Source: Nymphaea colorata
Lineage: Eukaryota > Streptophyta > Magnoliopsida > Nymphaeales > Nymphaeaceae
Reading direction: 5' to 3'
Assembly: GCF_008831285.2 (NCBI RefSeq)
Contig: NC_045145.1
Span: 8,614,802 to 8,678,801 of the forward strand
Length of the DNA stretch: 64,000 nucleotides
Shown here: positions 23,095 through 35,262 of the stretch, piece after piece
Layout of the letters: each line of letters starts with the position of its first letter
Numbering within the stretch: the stretch's first letter is position 1
Program-made: the position numbers and the translations under genes
Notes under the pieces: generated by a model
Told to the model about the DNA's origin: nothing
The model's input: the letters and a program-made list of their open reading frames with translations, nothing else
The model's database searches: none

Positions 23095-25591
23095 ATGAGT
23101 TCAAGTGTGCATAGGTTCGTTCTCCCCACGGGAACGAAAGAAGAGATTGAAGATGGCTCGGAGAGGAGGTTTTTGTTCGAGCACGATCTGTACAGCGAGA
23201 GGTTGATCCGTCGTTCCCGTAAGAAATTACTCGTTCTTGATGTCAATGGCTTGCTCGCGCATACGGTCTTTGAAACGAACACCGTGAGCCTTCCGGCAAA
23301 TAGACGGGCGGACGGCGTTGTTGGTCGAAAATTAGGTGAGGTGGATACCTGCTGTTTGTTCAGGAATTAGATAATTCTCTAGTTGCGCGTTGTTTATCTC
23401 TTGAAATTGTGCGCAAATGTTGTTGCTATTATTGTTCTTCAGTTTTCAAAAGACCCTTCTGCGATGATTTTGTGCGGTTCTGTTTTGAAAAGTTTGAAGT
23501 GGGCATTTGGTCGTCTGCTAGAAAGTAAGTCTACTTTCATCTCCTTGAACTGTTGACCTCTAGTTCTGTTTTTTCTAACTACTTAAATCATAGTTCTTAG
23601 AATGAGTCTTGTGGCCGCTGTGCGTTTTCTTTCTTGTTTGAATAGTTGTTTATTAATTTGTTTTGTTGCTATACTAATTTTTGTTTTTGTTCTTATATAA
23701 AGGAACAACGTGGAGGGGGTCGTTCTTTTTCTTCTGGGAGATTTGAGATATAAGTTGTTGTTTTGCTGGGTAAGAGTGTGAGCCACAATTTATGCTATTT
23801 CATTACATATACTGCACACGTCAGAAAACTTTTATTAATCATGTAGTTTATCTCCATTTTGGCAACATCAGAAACTTTTGCAGTCATCTAAACCTATATG
23901 TTACTGGTAAAGGTGACGCAATTTCATTAGTTGGGACAATGGCTTAACGAGAAGGGGGCAATTCAAAATAAAAGCTCATTTGTTTGTGTCAACCATTGGC
24001 GTACTGGTTTGTCAATGTTTGTTCGTTCTTTTTATTTTAAGTTGACAATATCAGTACCTCTTTGTGCTGGTGTTTCATTATATGACCCTCTTGGGAATTC
24101 AAAATAAAAGCTCATTTGTTTGTGTCAACCATTGGCGTACTGGTTTGTCAATGTTTGTTCGTTCTTTTTATTTTAAGTTGACAATATCAGCACCTCTTTG
24201 TGCTGGTGTTTCATTGTATGACCCTTTTGGAACATATATGATGAAAATTTTCATTCTTTTCTAGTTACTTCTCCTGAGTTAGCTGATTAAAAGCATGGGG
24301 GTTTAGACATACGATGTTTCTAGAGGATATAGAAATGTATAATTGGAAATAGAGGTCTCTCTGTGAACATAAAATGTATTGGTACCTTGTATTCCATGTT
24401 TCATCGAATTTGATATATTTGTGGCAATAGGCAAAATACTTACAGGATCTCCATGGTTGAAGATCTGTTGATGAATGCATGCATATACAGTTAACCCAAA
24501 TACAGCTTAAACGCAACACTCTCTGGTGAACATCACTGAAAAGATATGGTGTTTGTTGCTGAACTTTCTCTCTCTCCCTCTCTGTTGTACCCTTTTTGTC
24601 ACTTTGTAGATAACATTTCCATAAAATAGATCAGCTGTTGAAAATGTCGGATGACTTTTGAAACATACAGGTCAGTAGTTGACCTTTTCCTGCTTGAAAG
24701 GTGTATGAGTATCTAGTTAAGTTAGGCTGAACAGTTATTTTTCATGTGCATTTGATTTTTTCAACTTTTGGATGTTGCAGGATCAATCTGAATGCACTGA
24801 TACCGGGATGCGTACGTTAGACAAGAGTAACAAGCCTCTTTTTCTCAAGGAACTGCACAGGCTGTGGAACAGCGAGGGATTGCCATGGCCCAAAGATTAT
24901 TATTCATCTACCAACACATTATTAATCGATGATTCACCCTACAAGGCACTAAGGAATCCTGTAATGTATCCAATCTTTACGATTTTGTATATGTTTTTAT
25001 GTCCATTATCTGTTGCATCTAAAATAATCGTCCCCCACTCATTGTTTTATGTTCGTATGTTGTAAAGCTTAATCTCACTTGTGCTAGTGAGCTTCTTTTG
25101 TTGGTCTTGTTTATGTGGGGTTTATGGTTTATGATAGTCAAACATGTCATTGGCTTATTGTCAAAATTTATCGTCATCATCTTCACCTTGGTGTGATGAG
25201 TTTGCCATATTTCTGCAGCCATTCACAGCAGTGTTCCCTGAAGCCTATGATGTCAATAATGACCATGATTCAAGTTTAGGCGAGTCATTCTTTCCCTTTT
25301 TATTTTGGTCTTTCTTTTTTCTTTCATTTGTTTTCCTCTTCCTGCAATTTTCTTCTAGTTTTGTAAATTTGGAACCAATGAAACTTTTTAATATGTGTAG
25401 GCCCAGGGGGAGACATTAGGAATTACCTGCAGGGTATTGCAAATGCTCCTGATGTCCAACAATACGTGCAGGCTAGACCATTTGGTCAGCCTTTGATCTC
25501 CCAAGCTGATCCTAATTGGTGGTTCTATAGCCAGATTGGCCGACATTGTCATCACCAAACCATGGTTTATGGTGGAAATTACCGTTTGTAA
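23095..25591 (+). CDS. FCP1/NIF-like HAD-superfamily protein, six exons, 273 residues
   Basis: The exons are 23095-23335, 23443-23524, 23703-23769, 24781-24960, 25219-25279 and 25401-25591. Their lengths sum to 822 bp, all phases join, and the frame ends at TAA. The protein is a plant member of the FCP1/NLI-interacting (CTD phosphatase-like) HAD family. Motif I is VLDVNG (47-52), motif II GIWSS (101-105), the lysine region is near 148-153, and motif IV is LLIDDSPYKA (177-186). A typical PFGQP (237-241) follows. The second Asp of the catalytic DxD motif is Asn51, so phosphatase activity is uncertain. The start ATG at 23095 has good context (GCCATGA). Four introns are GT-AG. Intron 5 (25280-25400) starts GCGAGT and is GC-AG; only this site restores the frame and gives SSLGPGGDI. 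The substrate is unknown and there is no clear targeting signal. Confidence 0.9.
23961..24232. repeat. 136-bp tandem duplication inside intron 3 of the HAD gene
   Basis: Positions 23961-24096 and 24097-24232 are nearly identical copies that begin ATTCAAAATAAAAGCTC and end in TATGACCC(T). Only a few bases differ, for example AGTACC versus AGCACC. The high similarity means the duplication is recent. Splice sites are untouched. Confidence 0.95.
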
Positions 25592-27576
25592 CTCCTTTTC
25601 ATTGCGCAAGCTTCAATCCCTAACTTTCACATTTGATGTTCCTTGTTTGTTTGTCTTTTGTCTGACCTTTTTGTGATACGATGTAAAAAACAACGTTCTT
25701 CCTGTAAGCTCTTGATGTGATCAAGTGGCTAGGTTGAAAGCAGAGACAATTATCATCCTATTGCCCCTTATCACTAAAACAAAAGGACTCCACTACTTTT
25801 TCTCATCATTTTGTTGGTTTTGCATACTAATATGCTATTGCAAAATATTACCATTAAAAGTGATTAGTTGTCTTTGGTGTCTACCGTCTATCAATTAATC
25901 AACAAACGAGTAGAATGGTAATCTTGGGTTTTACAATGAAGACCAAGTTTATCAGCATTCATGTCGACCTATTATCATGCATTATTCCTCTTTGGGACTT
26001 TCTTTTCCCCTTTTAGCAGGGATTGGACGGTGTGGTGGGCCAATGTTTATATTTAGGTTCATAAATGGCTCAAGTGTAAGAAACTCCGAGCACGAGGCAT
26101 GCAAAAATTTAGTTGGGGATGAGATAGCTCGTGAGTGGGTTTCAATTGAGAAACAGCCGACCTTTGAGGATTCTTGAGGAGGAATTTAGTGTACTTGAAA
26201 CTACTGAAACGCTTGTGTATTTTCATGTCTCTTTGGTCATGCCTCACTGCAGATGTCTAGGAGATTATCAACGAGAACTATAAGATTAATTGGTTTGGTT
26301 GACCTATCGAAGGCGTGAACTGTCCAATGCGCCATAATCTCATTTAGTAGGACGTGGATTGTGATACTATGGCCTGCCGTATGCGACACTCTGGTGCACT
26401 CTACACAATAGCATAGATGATTGCCATTTGAGTGCTTAAACCGGTATTGAGATGTCAAATCTTTATTACATTTTATTTGTTACAATCAATGTGGTGGATT
26501 GCAATTTTTTGCTGCTCCTTCAGCTGTCAGTGTAGTCTAAATTCCAAGGACAGATGTTTCTGGCAAGTACAAAAGTGCGGTAGGTGCTCTGCAAAGATGA
26601 CTGACAAGACCCCATCTTTCTTGCTCCATGAATTGAGTTGACCAAGTTGCCTGTTTCTGCGTCAACCAACTGAAATACACTCGCTACATCAAAAAGAATA
26701 CTTTGTAATCTGAAGTGCATATGGGTCAGAAAGTCAGCCTTTGTCAACTCTCTCATCTGACTGCCTACTTTGATGTCGAATGGGGAAGATGTCAAAATGA
26801 TATATTAGTGAAAAATGTAACATCTTTTTTTCTAAGGGCAAATGACATGTCTTGGAATCAGATAAACAATACAAGTTTTTCTAATCTTCTCAAAGCAAAA
26901 TAAGAAACTTCAATTAACAAGGGGGACTTCATTAATGATGTGGTCAAAAATGCCTGCCGACTGACTATGCTCATCCTCCCATTCTACGGTGCAATAATAT
27001 CAGAGCTAAATATCTTCGCCGGAAATCCAGTCCATGGCAGAACAACACATATTGAATTAGTTTTCATTTGTCAAAGAAAGAGTGGTCAAATAGGAACAAG
27101 ATCCATATTATAAAATCTGAGAAACAAATTGTCAATATGCTGAAAAGTCTCCCTCCAGACCAAGATGTTAGTTCCTAGGAACTTTAGATTAGCATGTAGG
27201 GGGCGATTGAAGATAAGGCTGATTTTTTATGGTGTTCATGAGTTGTGCAATGAACTGCTTGATGATGAGGATAAGCTAAATAAAAATCAAAATATAGCGT
27301 GTAAATCTTCTAAAAGAGAACTGTCAAAATCAACACAAAATATAGAAGATGGATAATATTACAGATCCAAGAAAGGAGGATATAAAATTTGTAACTTCCC
27401 GTGCTCAAAGAAGGAATGACTCGCACTCAAAAACAATCTAGTATTTTTAGTGTGAGCTGTGATACAAAGTGCGCGTACGCTAGCTTGTCAAGGCTACATT
27501 TTATGTTTTACGTTCTTATCAATTTTTGCATAGTCTTCATAAGATATTTTCTAGCTACTTATTTTTCTCGTATTGG
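25592..27576. other. 3' flank of the HAD gene and intergenic sequence, nothing recognised
   Basis: The first few hundred bases would contain the 3' UTR. Beyond that no host exon or transposon domain could be supported on either strand. The minus frame at 26520-26795 (91 residues) and the plus frame at 27165-27356 resemble no family known to me. Confidence 0.5.
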
Positions 27577-28495
27577 TTAATATTTAGAGTTCTTAATGCA
27601 GCCATAGCTCATTTGTTGTTTATTGCATCTCCATGAGATCAAAGAGTCACTTAAAAACACATAAAATCTAGTAGTTGAATGTCTATCATTTGAATCACAG
27701 CTCCAATTAGTATATGCATATGCAATTAAGTTAAGCATGGATGAAGAGGACAGAAAGTCTCCCTTGTTAATTGTATTCTTAATGTATTCGACTATGCAAC
27801 TGACAGGTCTTATGTGAATCATGGTGGGTGCATTTTGAAACTGACTAGCTACACGCACAACATGAGTTATGTCAGGGTGTGTGATGTTTAAATATGAAAT
27901 AGTTCCAATATGTTGACAAAATGGTGTCGGATTGTCCAATAATTCTCCATCATCTATTCTCATTTTTACACCAAGTGTCTTATAAGTCTCTACTATCTTC
28001 TCATCTATCAAACCCAATATATTAACAACATATGTAGAAAACTTTATTTGAGACAAAAAAAAATCCTTTTTCTTGAGCATCACACTTTAATACTAAGAAA
28101 GATGTTAAAAGACCTAAGTCTATCATATCAAAATTTTCTTCTAGAACTCACCTCTTCATCATTGCTACCTATGATTATCATATTATCAACATAAAGTAAG
28201 AGTATAACAATACCTTTGGTTGTAGTATTGACAAAGAGTGCAGCATCAGAATAATATAATTTGAAATTACAATATATCATAACCTTTCTGAACCTATCTC
28301 ACCATGCTTTGGTGGCTTGTTTTAGTCCCTAAAGAGCTTTCTTCAATCTAAGAACCATATACTTGGTACTTCATAACCTTCTAGAGGAATGATATAGACT
28401 TTTTCCTCAAGATCTCCATTATAAAATGCATTTTTGACATCTATATGAAAAATAAACAAATTTTTGACTGTCGCTATATTTATGAGGGTTCTAAC

Positions 28496-29242
28496 CAATG
28501 TTGTAAAAAACATATCGTAAGCCATATCGGTCTGGCTTTATCGTAATGTATTGTAACCGTATCGTTTTTTTAATAAATCAAAAAAATTAAGAAAAAAATT
28601 CGAAAAATTCATAAAAAATCAAGAATAATATATTCTTCATAAAAACACATAGATTCATAAGTCGTAAGGTCCATAAGTCTATGAGATACCACATCAAAAA
28701 ACAAGTTTTAGATGTTATGTATTACATCACAAAATGATAATGAAATTGTGAAAATGTTCAATGTCAATACATATAAAATGAAAGCACTCTCGACTCTCAT
28801 TCATAATCTTCATCATATTCATTCTCATCCTCATCTTCATCTTCTTCTTCATTTTCATCTTCACGATTTAATAAAAAACTTCTTTCCTTTCAACGGGAAT
28901 CAGCCACTCATGCACAAATCCATGGTTTAATCGATGATTTCATTTTGAAAATCGATGATTTAACGATAAAAATCGATGATTTCCCTCCACGGCGGCACAA
29001 TCTCGAGGTTAAAAATGAAGAAGGGCTAGGTTTTCATAAAAAAACCCAAAAAGGGGGTTCCAGCCCCTATTTTTGAAATCAGTCTGTATCGTACGATACA
29101 GGGTGTATCGCACCATATCATACGATATGGGAGCATGTATCGTACGTATCGTAAGATACAGGCACGATAGACCCCTATTTACGATACAGGGGGTGTATCA
29201 TATCGTATTTTGTAAATGATATGTATCGTATCGTACAACACT
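28496..29242. mobile_element. 747-bp non-autonomous TIR element with a 9-bp target duplication
   Basis: The element begins CAATGTTGTA and ends TACAACACT, an imperfect inverted repeat. It is flanked by perfect 9-bp direct repeats GGTTCTAAC (28487-28495 and 29243-29251), and removing it rejoins the copia RT frame. A 9-bp duplication is the usual mark of Mutator-like elements. Both subterminal regions are packed with TATCGTA, ATCGTATCG and GTATCGTACGATAC words, many palindromic. No transposase is encoded. A related copy starts at 63829. Confidence 0.85.
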
Positions 29243-32200
29243 GGTTCTAACAAAGTCATACATGTTACTGGAGTAAAAGTCCCTACATAATCTATACCAT
29301 ATTCTTGAGAGTATCCCTTAGCAGCTAATCTAATCATGTAACGTTCAAAGGTTCCATCACTTCAAACTTTGATTTTAAAAACCCATTTACATCATATGGC
29401 TTTCTTCCCTTTAGGCAAGGACCCCATTTCCAAGGTTCCACATATATCTAGTGGTTCTAGTTCAATGTTCATGACTTTTCTCCAGTTAGACTCTTGAGCG
29501 GCTTCATCATAAGTGGTTGGTTCAATATATGAGTGAATAGCCGAAAAGATATTTTCTAAACATTGGGGAGAATGACTCATAGGATACAAACTTTTGAGGT
29601 TGCCAAGAGTGCATTGTCGACCTTTTATCATGTTGACTTTTAGTGGCATCCTTAGCTTTTCGTCTATGGTAGGTAATGACTTATCTTAATAGTACGTTTT
29701 ATGACATGAAATAATATCATTGAAAATATCATTTGAAGCATCTTCATTAGCTGAACTATCAATTATATCATAATCATCCTCTAATTCATAAGAAGGCATC
29801 AATTCATTCATAAAAGTATAATCAGGGTCATGCTTGAACATTGTTTTCTCAAGCTCTTTTTCTTGTTTATGTAAAACAACATTTCTTGAAATTTATCTTT
29901 TTCAACATTGTAACACTTCATGTCTTACCCTCAAAATAGCTAATGGATACATATTGTAATGCTTTTAGTGAAAATTTGTCCCCTTGATCATTACGAATAA
30001 ATATTTACATCTAAACACAAATAAGTTTATTGTAGTTAGGTTCTAAATTGTAAAAGTTTTGAAAATGAGAGATTTTGTCCAAAGCTTTTGATGGCATCCT
30101 TAATAGGTTAACTGCAGTAAGTACAGCTTTAGCCCAAAGTTTTCTTGGAACCTCCATGGCTAGAAGAACAGTCTTTGTTGTCTCTGTGATATGTCGATGT
30201 TTTCCTTTTGAAATTATATTTGTTGTAGTGTTTTTGAACATGATTTTTTTATGTTTAATGTCATTTTCTTTTCAGTGGTTATCAACTATATTTGAAGTGT
30301 ATTCTCCACCAAAATCTATTCTCAAAACTTTTATATTTGTTTGAAACAGATTTTTAATTAATTGTTTAAAGTTCTTGAAATTCACAAATACATCAAATTT
30401 ATGTTTGAGAACAAATGTCCAAGTATATCTGGTATAATAGTCAATGAATAAAACATAATACAAATAACCACCTTTGGACATAACTGGAGCTAAGCCCCAA
30501 CGTCTGAATGTTCAAAAGGTGTTTTACTCACAAAAGTTCTTTCATTGAATGGGAGAAGCTTCATTTTTCCAAATATACATTTGTTACATAAAATTTTTTC
30601 GTTACATGCATTCTTCAAAAATGAAATACAAGTCATTTTCTCAAGATTAGTGTGTCCTAGTCTTTGATGCTATGTAGAAATATCATTTTTCTTTACAACA
30701 TTACAAAAAGAGTTTATTAAATCCAAAAAAAATTTGTAATAAAGATATCCCCTTTCAAGTCCTTTCAGAATCAAGCTCCCTAAAATTTCATCATTATCCA
30801 ACATTTGTTTTGTGATAAAACAACTTTACAACCATGATTAGTAATTTGTGATACAAATAGTAAATTTAAGTTCAGTTTGGGTATAAATCTGACATTAAAA
30901 ATTAGGAAAATTTTTGAGTTCTTATCCATTTTTTCGAAATCCCCAATACTTTCTATTTTTAAAGAAGTCACATCTATGGTTGAAACAAAGCAAGGAAATG
31001 AGTTTGTTCTTATATTTGAAAGATTATTTTTGTGTGAAGTCAAGTGAAATGAAGCTCCAGAGTCCAAAAGCTAAGTAAAATTACTTTCAACCATGTTATA
31101 GGTCCAATGGTTGAAATATTCCATTTGAAATAGGGTTGTAATACTTCAGCCAGCGCTCTGCAAGAGAGAACCCTTAGATAAACCTTTGATCTTCTTTTAT
31201 GAGAGAACTTTCTAGGACCACAACTGTTCTTTCTATATGTTTAGCTTTAGCGCAGCAAGTCTTCTTTAGAATTTTCTCAACTTTGGGCATTTAGGTTTCA
31301 TATGCTCAAGTTCATGACAATGAAAGCATATGATTCTATTGCTGGACTCTTCATTATGCTTTCCAAATTGAGGAGGTTTCTAAGTTCTTACATGATTTCT
31401 TGGTTTTGAAAGAGCAAGAACTCTATCATTCATTTCCTTATAGTGAATCAGCCTGTTCTCTTCGCTGATTAATGCAGTCAATGTTCATTCATTGTAAGAA
31501 CGGTTGACCTATGCAATAGAGACGTTCTTGCAATATCAAATTTAGATGTTATCGCCATAAGAAATGTATAAAATTTATCCTCTTGTATCAGTCCTTCTCT
31601 TAGTAAGATATCTTGAGGATCATTTCATTTGGGCTCAAATATAGATAATTCATTCCACAATTGAGACAACTCTCAATAATATTCTTTTATGGACTTGTCC
31701 ACTTGTTGTAACTTTGAGATTTTAATTTGCAGATTCCATTTATGAGCCACATCTTTTATTGTATCTGTCTCTTTCATGTATTTCCATGCTTCATGGGCTA
31801 AATCAAATTTGGCCAACAAAGCACTAATGATAGAATCCACACTGTTCAACAGCCAAGATATCACTTTATGATGATTGGTTTTCCATTCTTTTCCATCTCT
31901 TCTCAAACCCGTTGACTGCCTTATCCCCTTCATTTCCTTTCAATTCTGCAAATTTTAAATCCACATTTTTGGTAATGCTTATACTGGGCCCAATTTCATT
32001 TCCTTCAATATACGCCCATAGTCATTTCCCACCTATATGGTGCTTCATGGTTGAAGGCCATTTACATGGTTTGTTGTAGTAAGCTTGAGAAGACATTGGA
32101 GTGAAATGTATCCTTTTTCTTTCATTTAAAAGAAATAAACTTGCATACCCTTTCTACCAGTTTAGTCAATAAATTCCAGGATGGATCAGCAGTACCAAGC

Positions 32201-32390
32201 TCTTTCTTATCTTGAGCAACACAAGGCAATCTGCTATTTCAAGAGCAAATATTCTCGCAGGTAGCGTCAACCAACAAGTTTTACACGTCACAATTAACGG
32301 TATTAACGAACTTCAGACAATCAACATGTTGTTCTTTCAGCAAAAACGCCTTCAGCTTTCAACTAGAAGAATCATGCAGATAGCACCAAA

Positions 32391-32401
32391 CTCTAATACC
32401 A
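32391..32401 (-). other. Copia primer binding site
   Basis: On the minus strand the base after the LTR's terminal CA starts TGGTATTAGAG. It closely matches the TGGTATCAGAGC site complementary to the 3' end of plant initiator tRNA-Met, one or two bases mutated. This fixes the 5' LTR boundary at 32402. Confidence 0.85.
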
Positions 32402-32728
32402 TGTAAACCTCACACAAGAATCAATTTCTCACTCATAAAATCTGAACTAATTCTTTTCATTGATAAGAATAACATAGCTTATTAAGAACATACAATAAAA
32501 GTTGGTGAGATACAATAAATAGAAGAGGAAGAAGCCATTGAGTCTCTAACGGCAAGATTTTTGGCCTTTGGAGAGTCTAATGGCGGCCTGTTCAGGGAAA
32601 ATACAAAGAAAGAAAGAAAAGAAAAACAAAATGAAAACAAAGAAAGTAATAGAATTTAAAAATTAAATCTAGTCTATTACATAATGTCATACTAACCTAC
32701 AACTTACAAAACATTGTCTTCTAACACA
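32402..32728 (-). repeat. 5' LTR of the copia element (327 bp)
   Basis: On the minus strand the LTR starts TGTGTTAG and ends GGTTTACA, the usual TG...CA. The inner boundary is set by the primer site. The partner LTR was not found near 27200-27577, so similarity between LTRs cannot date the insertion. Confidence 0.75.
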
Positions 32729-33120
32729 TAGTATCGAGTAAACAGAACCAACTAGGGGAATACAAAAGCATAATAGAAGAGAGATCATTGTTAGCCAATT
32801 GATGTCCCATGAGAGGAAGTTCATATTTGAAGTGTATCGGGGTTAACTGTTAAGGCCTCCCATACTAGTGGAATCTAGGGGGCCTCCTTCAACCTTGTTG
32901 ACTTCACCAGGCTTATCAGGGGCAAGGGGAGGGCCCTCGGCACACTCTCTTTCACTGATCCCTACCTCAACATAAAAGCTGCCGCAAATGGTGTATTTCA
33001 TGATTAAAAATTGTGGCCAATAAATTGCCATCACAAAATGCACAATTTGCGACATTTTTTAGCATTACAAAAATATATAAAAGCCCTCCATCCATTAATG
33101 TTGGCCGAATGATTTCAATT

Positions 33121-33171
<51 letters not shown>

Positions 33172-33554
33172 TTATACACACACACAGAGTCGTATGGATT
33201 CGGTAGGTATGAGAGTTAATTTCAAATTAATCTTACACCATGTGGTAGAGATGCCTATAAAAAAATCAAAGGTATTGACTTTGGATTGCTCATCAATACC
33301 ACTAATAGTTAAATTATGCCTTGACCTCGAGAAAGAATCATTGTCAAATCAGCCTTCTATAAGTAGATTCTTTTACCTGCTTTGAAGTTAACAAATGGCA
33401 TCTAGAGATCCACCCAATTCATACAACAGCTCCATTTATCTGGTCTAGAGTTCAAGATTGCAATGTGTTAGCCGCCGGCTAACCAAGCTACGATAATGAA
33501 AATCTCACAAACGCACCAAATATATATATATATATGTATATGAATATATGTATA

Positions 33555-33595
<41 letters not shown>

Positions 33596-34458
33596 TTATG
33601 CTGAATTCTTTCACTGGGTGGCATTGGTTGCTGCTTTTAGGTAGCAGTGAATTAATAGTAAGAAGCCTTCAGTCCTTTGGGCAGTTGGGGTCCATGGAAG
33701 CTCAAGGCATCTCATGTACACTCAAGGAGAATAAGCCTATTTCACAGCTCTATGCTTTTAGTTTTTACAATGTAGGAACTAATAATTTTACAACCAAAAC
33801 TGAAGGACTGAGGGAGCTAGTGAGGGGCCGATGGCATCAGGCAGTTGATCATAAGTTTCTATAGCACTTGCAAGAACCCCATCATAATTGCCCCGTGAAA
33901 AGTATGGGGTTTAGTTGACGGTCAGGTCAGACTTTACATTTTCTAGGAAATGACAATCCAAGTTCCAACTATGGCACATGCACACAACAAAGTATACATT
34001 TGGTTGACATCAGATATGAATCTACCAGCTCATGTTAGCAGGATTTACAAATGCACTTGGTGTGAATCTGACGAACACTTGGTGTGCGTCAAACATACAC
34101 AGGCATATCACGTACACGATTGAAGTTTGGCACAAATATAAAACAAATATGATTGACAAAGAAGAAGATGTTTATTGCCTATCAGTGTCTATGGCAAAAG
34201 GTGGATGAGAGAAGAGCAGAAGGTGGAAGATGACGTGGAGTTGATCGAAACCCCTGTTGGCAAAAAAAATTGCATAATGAAGAAGAACAAACAAACAAAA
34301 GAAAGAGAGAGAGAAAAAAAGAGGTAGACAGAGAGTGAATGATGGTTACCTGCATGAGCAGTGCCTAAGTCAGAGCAAGCAGACTGCAATGAGAGTGGGA
34401 TCGAGGGTTTCGAGCAAGTCTCAGGGGATCTCAAGCAAAGTTAAAAAAAAAAAAAAAA
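32729..34458. other. Intergenic sequence with two (TA)n microsatellites
   Basis: TA runs lie at about 33125-33168 and 33520-33592, the second with TATGAATATA interruptions. No gene or transposon domain is seen. The frame at 33598-33864 (88 residues) is unassigned. A purine-rich patch with AGAGAGAG lies at about 34290-34330. Confidence 0.5.
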
Positions 34459-34770
34459 GGAAAAACATTCCAGGGGTTGGGGCATTACAAGTTAGAACTT
34501 TTTTTTTTTGTGTGTGTTTTTGAAGGACACTAAGAAGGTGTTTGGTTTTAGTAACACACCGTTTCAAGGATGCCCTGTTCTAGGAACCGGGTGACACTTA
34601 CCAAAGTTTAAAAAGACAAAAGAAAAGGAAAAACATTCCAAGGGTTGGGGCATTACAAGTTAGAACTTTTTTTTTTTTTTTTTTTGAAGGACACTAAGAG
34701 GTTGTTTGGTTTTAGTAACACACCGTTTCAAGGATGCGCTGTTCTAGGAATCGGGTGACACTTACCAAAT
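34459..34770. repeat. 168-bp tandem duplication with a hAT/Harbinger-like end
   Basis: The block starting GGAAAAACATTCCA recurs with a period of 168 bp (34459 and 34627). Both copies carry TGTTTGGTTTTAGTAACACA and end near GGTGACACTTACCAA. The copies differ by a few bases and by the length of a T run. The GTTTGGTTTTAG word is typical of short DNA transposon ends, so a nested MITE may be involved. Confidence 0.75.
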
Positions 34771-35262
34771 GCCAGACAAAATCCTGAGAACAAATGTTCT
34801 TTTTGTTTCCCTAGAACGCAATGAGTTCTTACCTGAAACGCCCCCACCCTGGAACGGGGGAGGTTTTTTCCTTTTTGAAACTCCATACTCGCAATGCTGG
34901 TCATCTGGCTGCAGCTCCTGCAATCTTGTGCAGGTGGCCTTCTCTATCTCTCATGGTTCGCCTTCGGCAAGCTGCAGGTCTCTCTTTCGCGGTTCTTCCT
35001 CTTCCTCTTTCTGTTCCTCTTCTCATCTTCTTCTTCATTCATTGTTCGTCCTCGCCACTACTCTTCTTCTTCCACTTCCTCCTCTCTTCTTCCCTGTTGG
35101 AAGCGCTGGCTGGGCAAACCTTTGATATCAAATGTAAGTATCGGTTTCTTCGTATGTCTAATTTTTAGTGGTTCCTCTTTCTCTATGTAAACAGATAAAC
35201 AGAGAATAATTTATTCATAGGATTTTAGAAGCCCAATTGATTCGATTTTTTTGAATCCTAAG
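34771..35262. other. Pyrimidine-rich sequence without a supported gene
   Basis: Three overlapping plus frames of about 100-118 residues (34769-35190) encode Leu/Phe/Ser-rich low-complexity peptides because the DNA is a CTTCTTC-rich tract. There is no start-site or splice support. It could be a leader exon or simply low-complexity DNA. Confidence 0.4.

Larger units (their letters stand above)
27577..32728 (-). mobile_element. Ty1/copia LTR retrotransposon, 3'-truncated and decayed
   Basis: All copia domains appear in order on the minus strand. After the LTR (32728-32402) and primer site come gag (31933-31673), the zinc knuckle CFHCHELEHMKPKC (about 31310-31270, CX2CX4HX4C) and protease with DSGASFHLT (31067-30780). 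Integrase (about 30650-30000) includes YVLFIDYYTRYTW and a degraded core. Reverse transcriptase (about 29650-28140) includes FHIDVKNAFYNGDLEEKVY and the active site read as YVDN instead of YVDD. RNase H (28083-27577) ends around ISWRCNKQQ. Frames change repeatedly. No second LTR is found at the left end, so the 3' part is lost. The RT gene is interrupted by the element at 28496-29242. It is non-autonomous. Confidence 0.9.

Noticed and set aside
28496-29242. CRISPR-like array because of many short repeats
   Set aside because: Repeats are irregularly spaced, palindromic words inside a TIR element with a target duplication in a plant genome.
33125-33592. TA-rich palindromes as a replication origin or matrix attachment site
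   Set aside because: Simple (TA)n microsatellites; nothing else supports such a role.
34769-35190. Possible secreted protein with a Leu/Phe-rich stretch
   Set aside because: Three frames look equally hydrophobic because of the CTTCTTC tract, so the signal is compositional.
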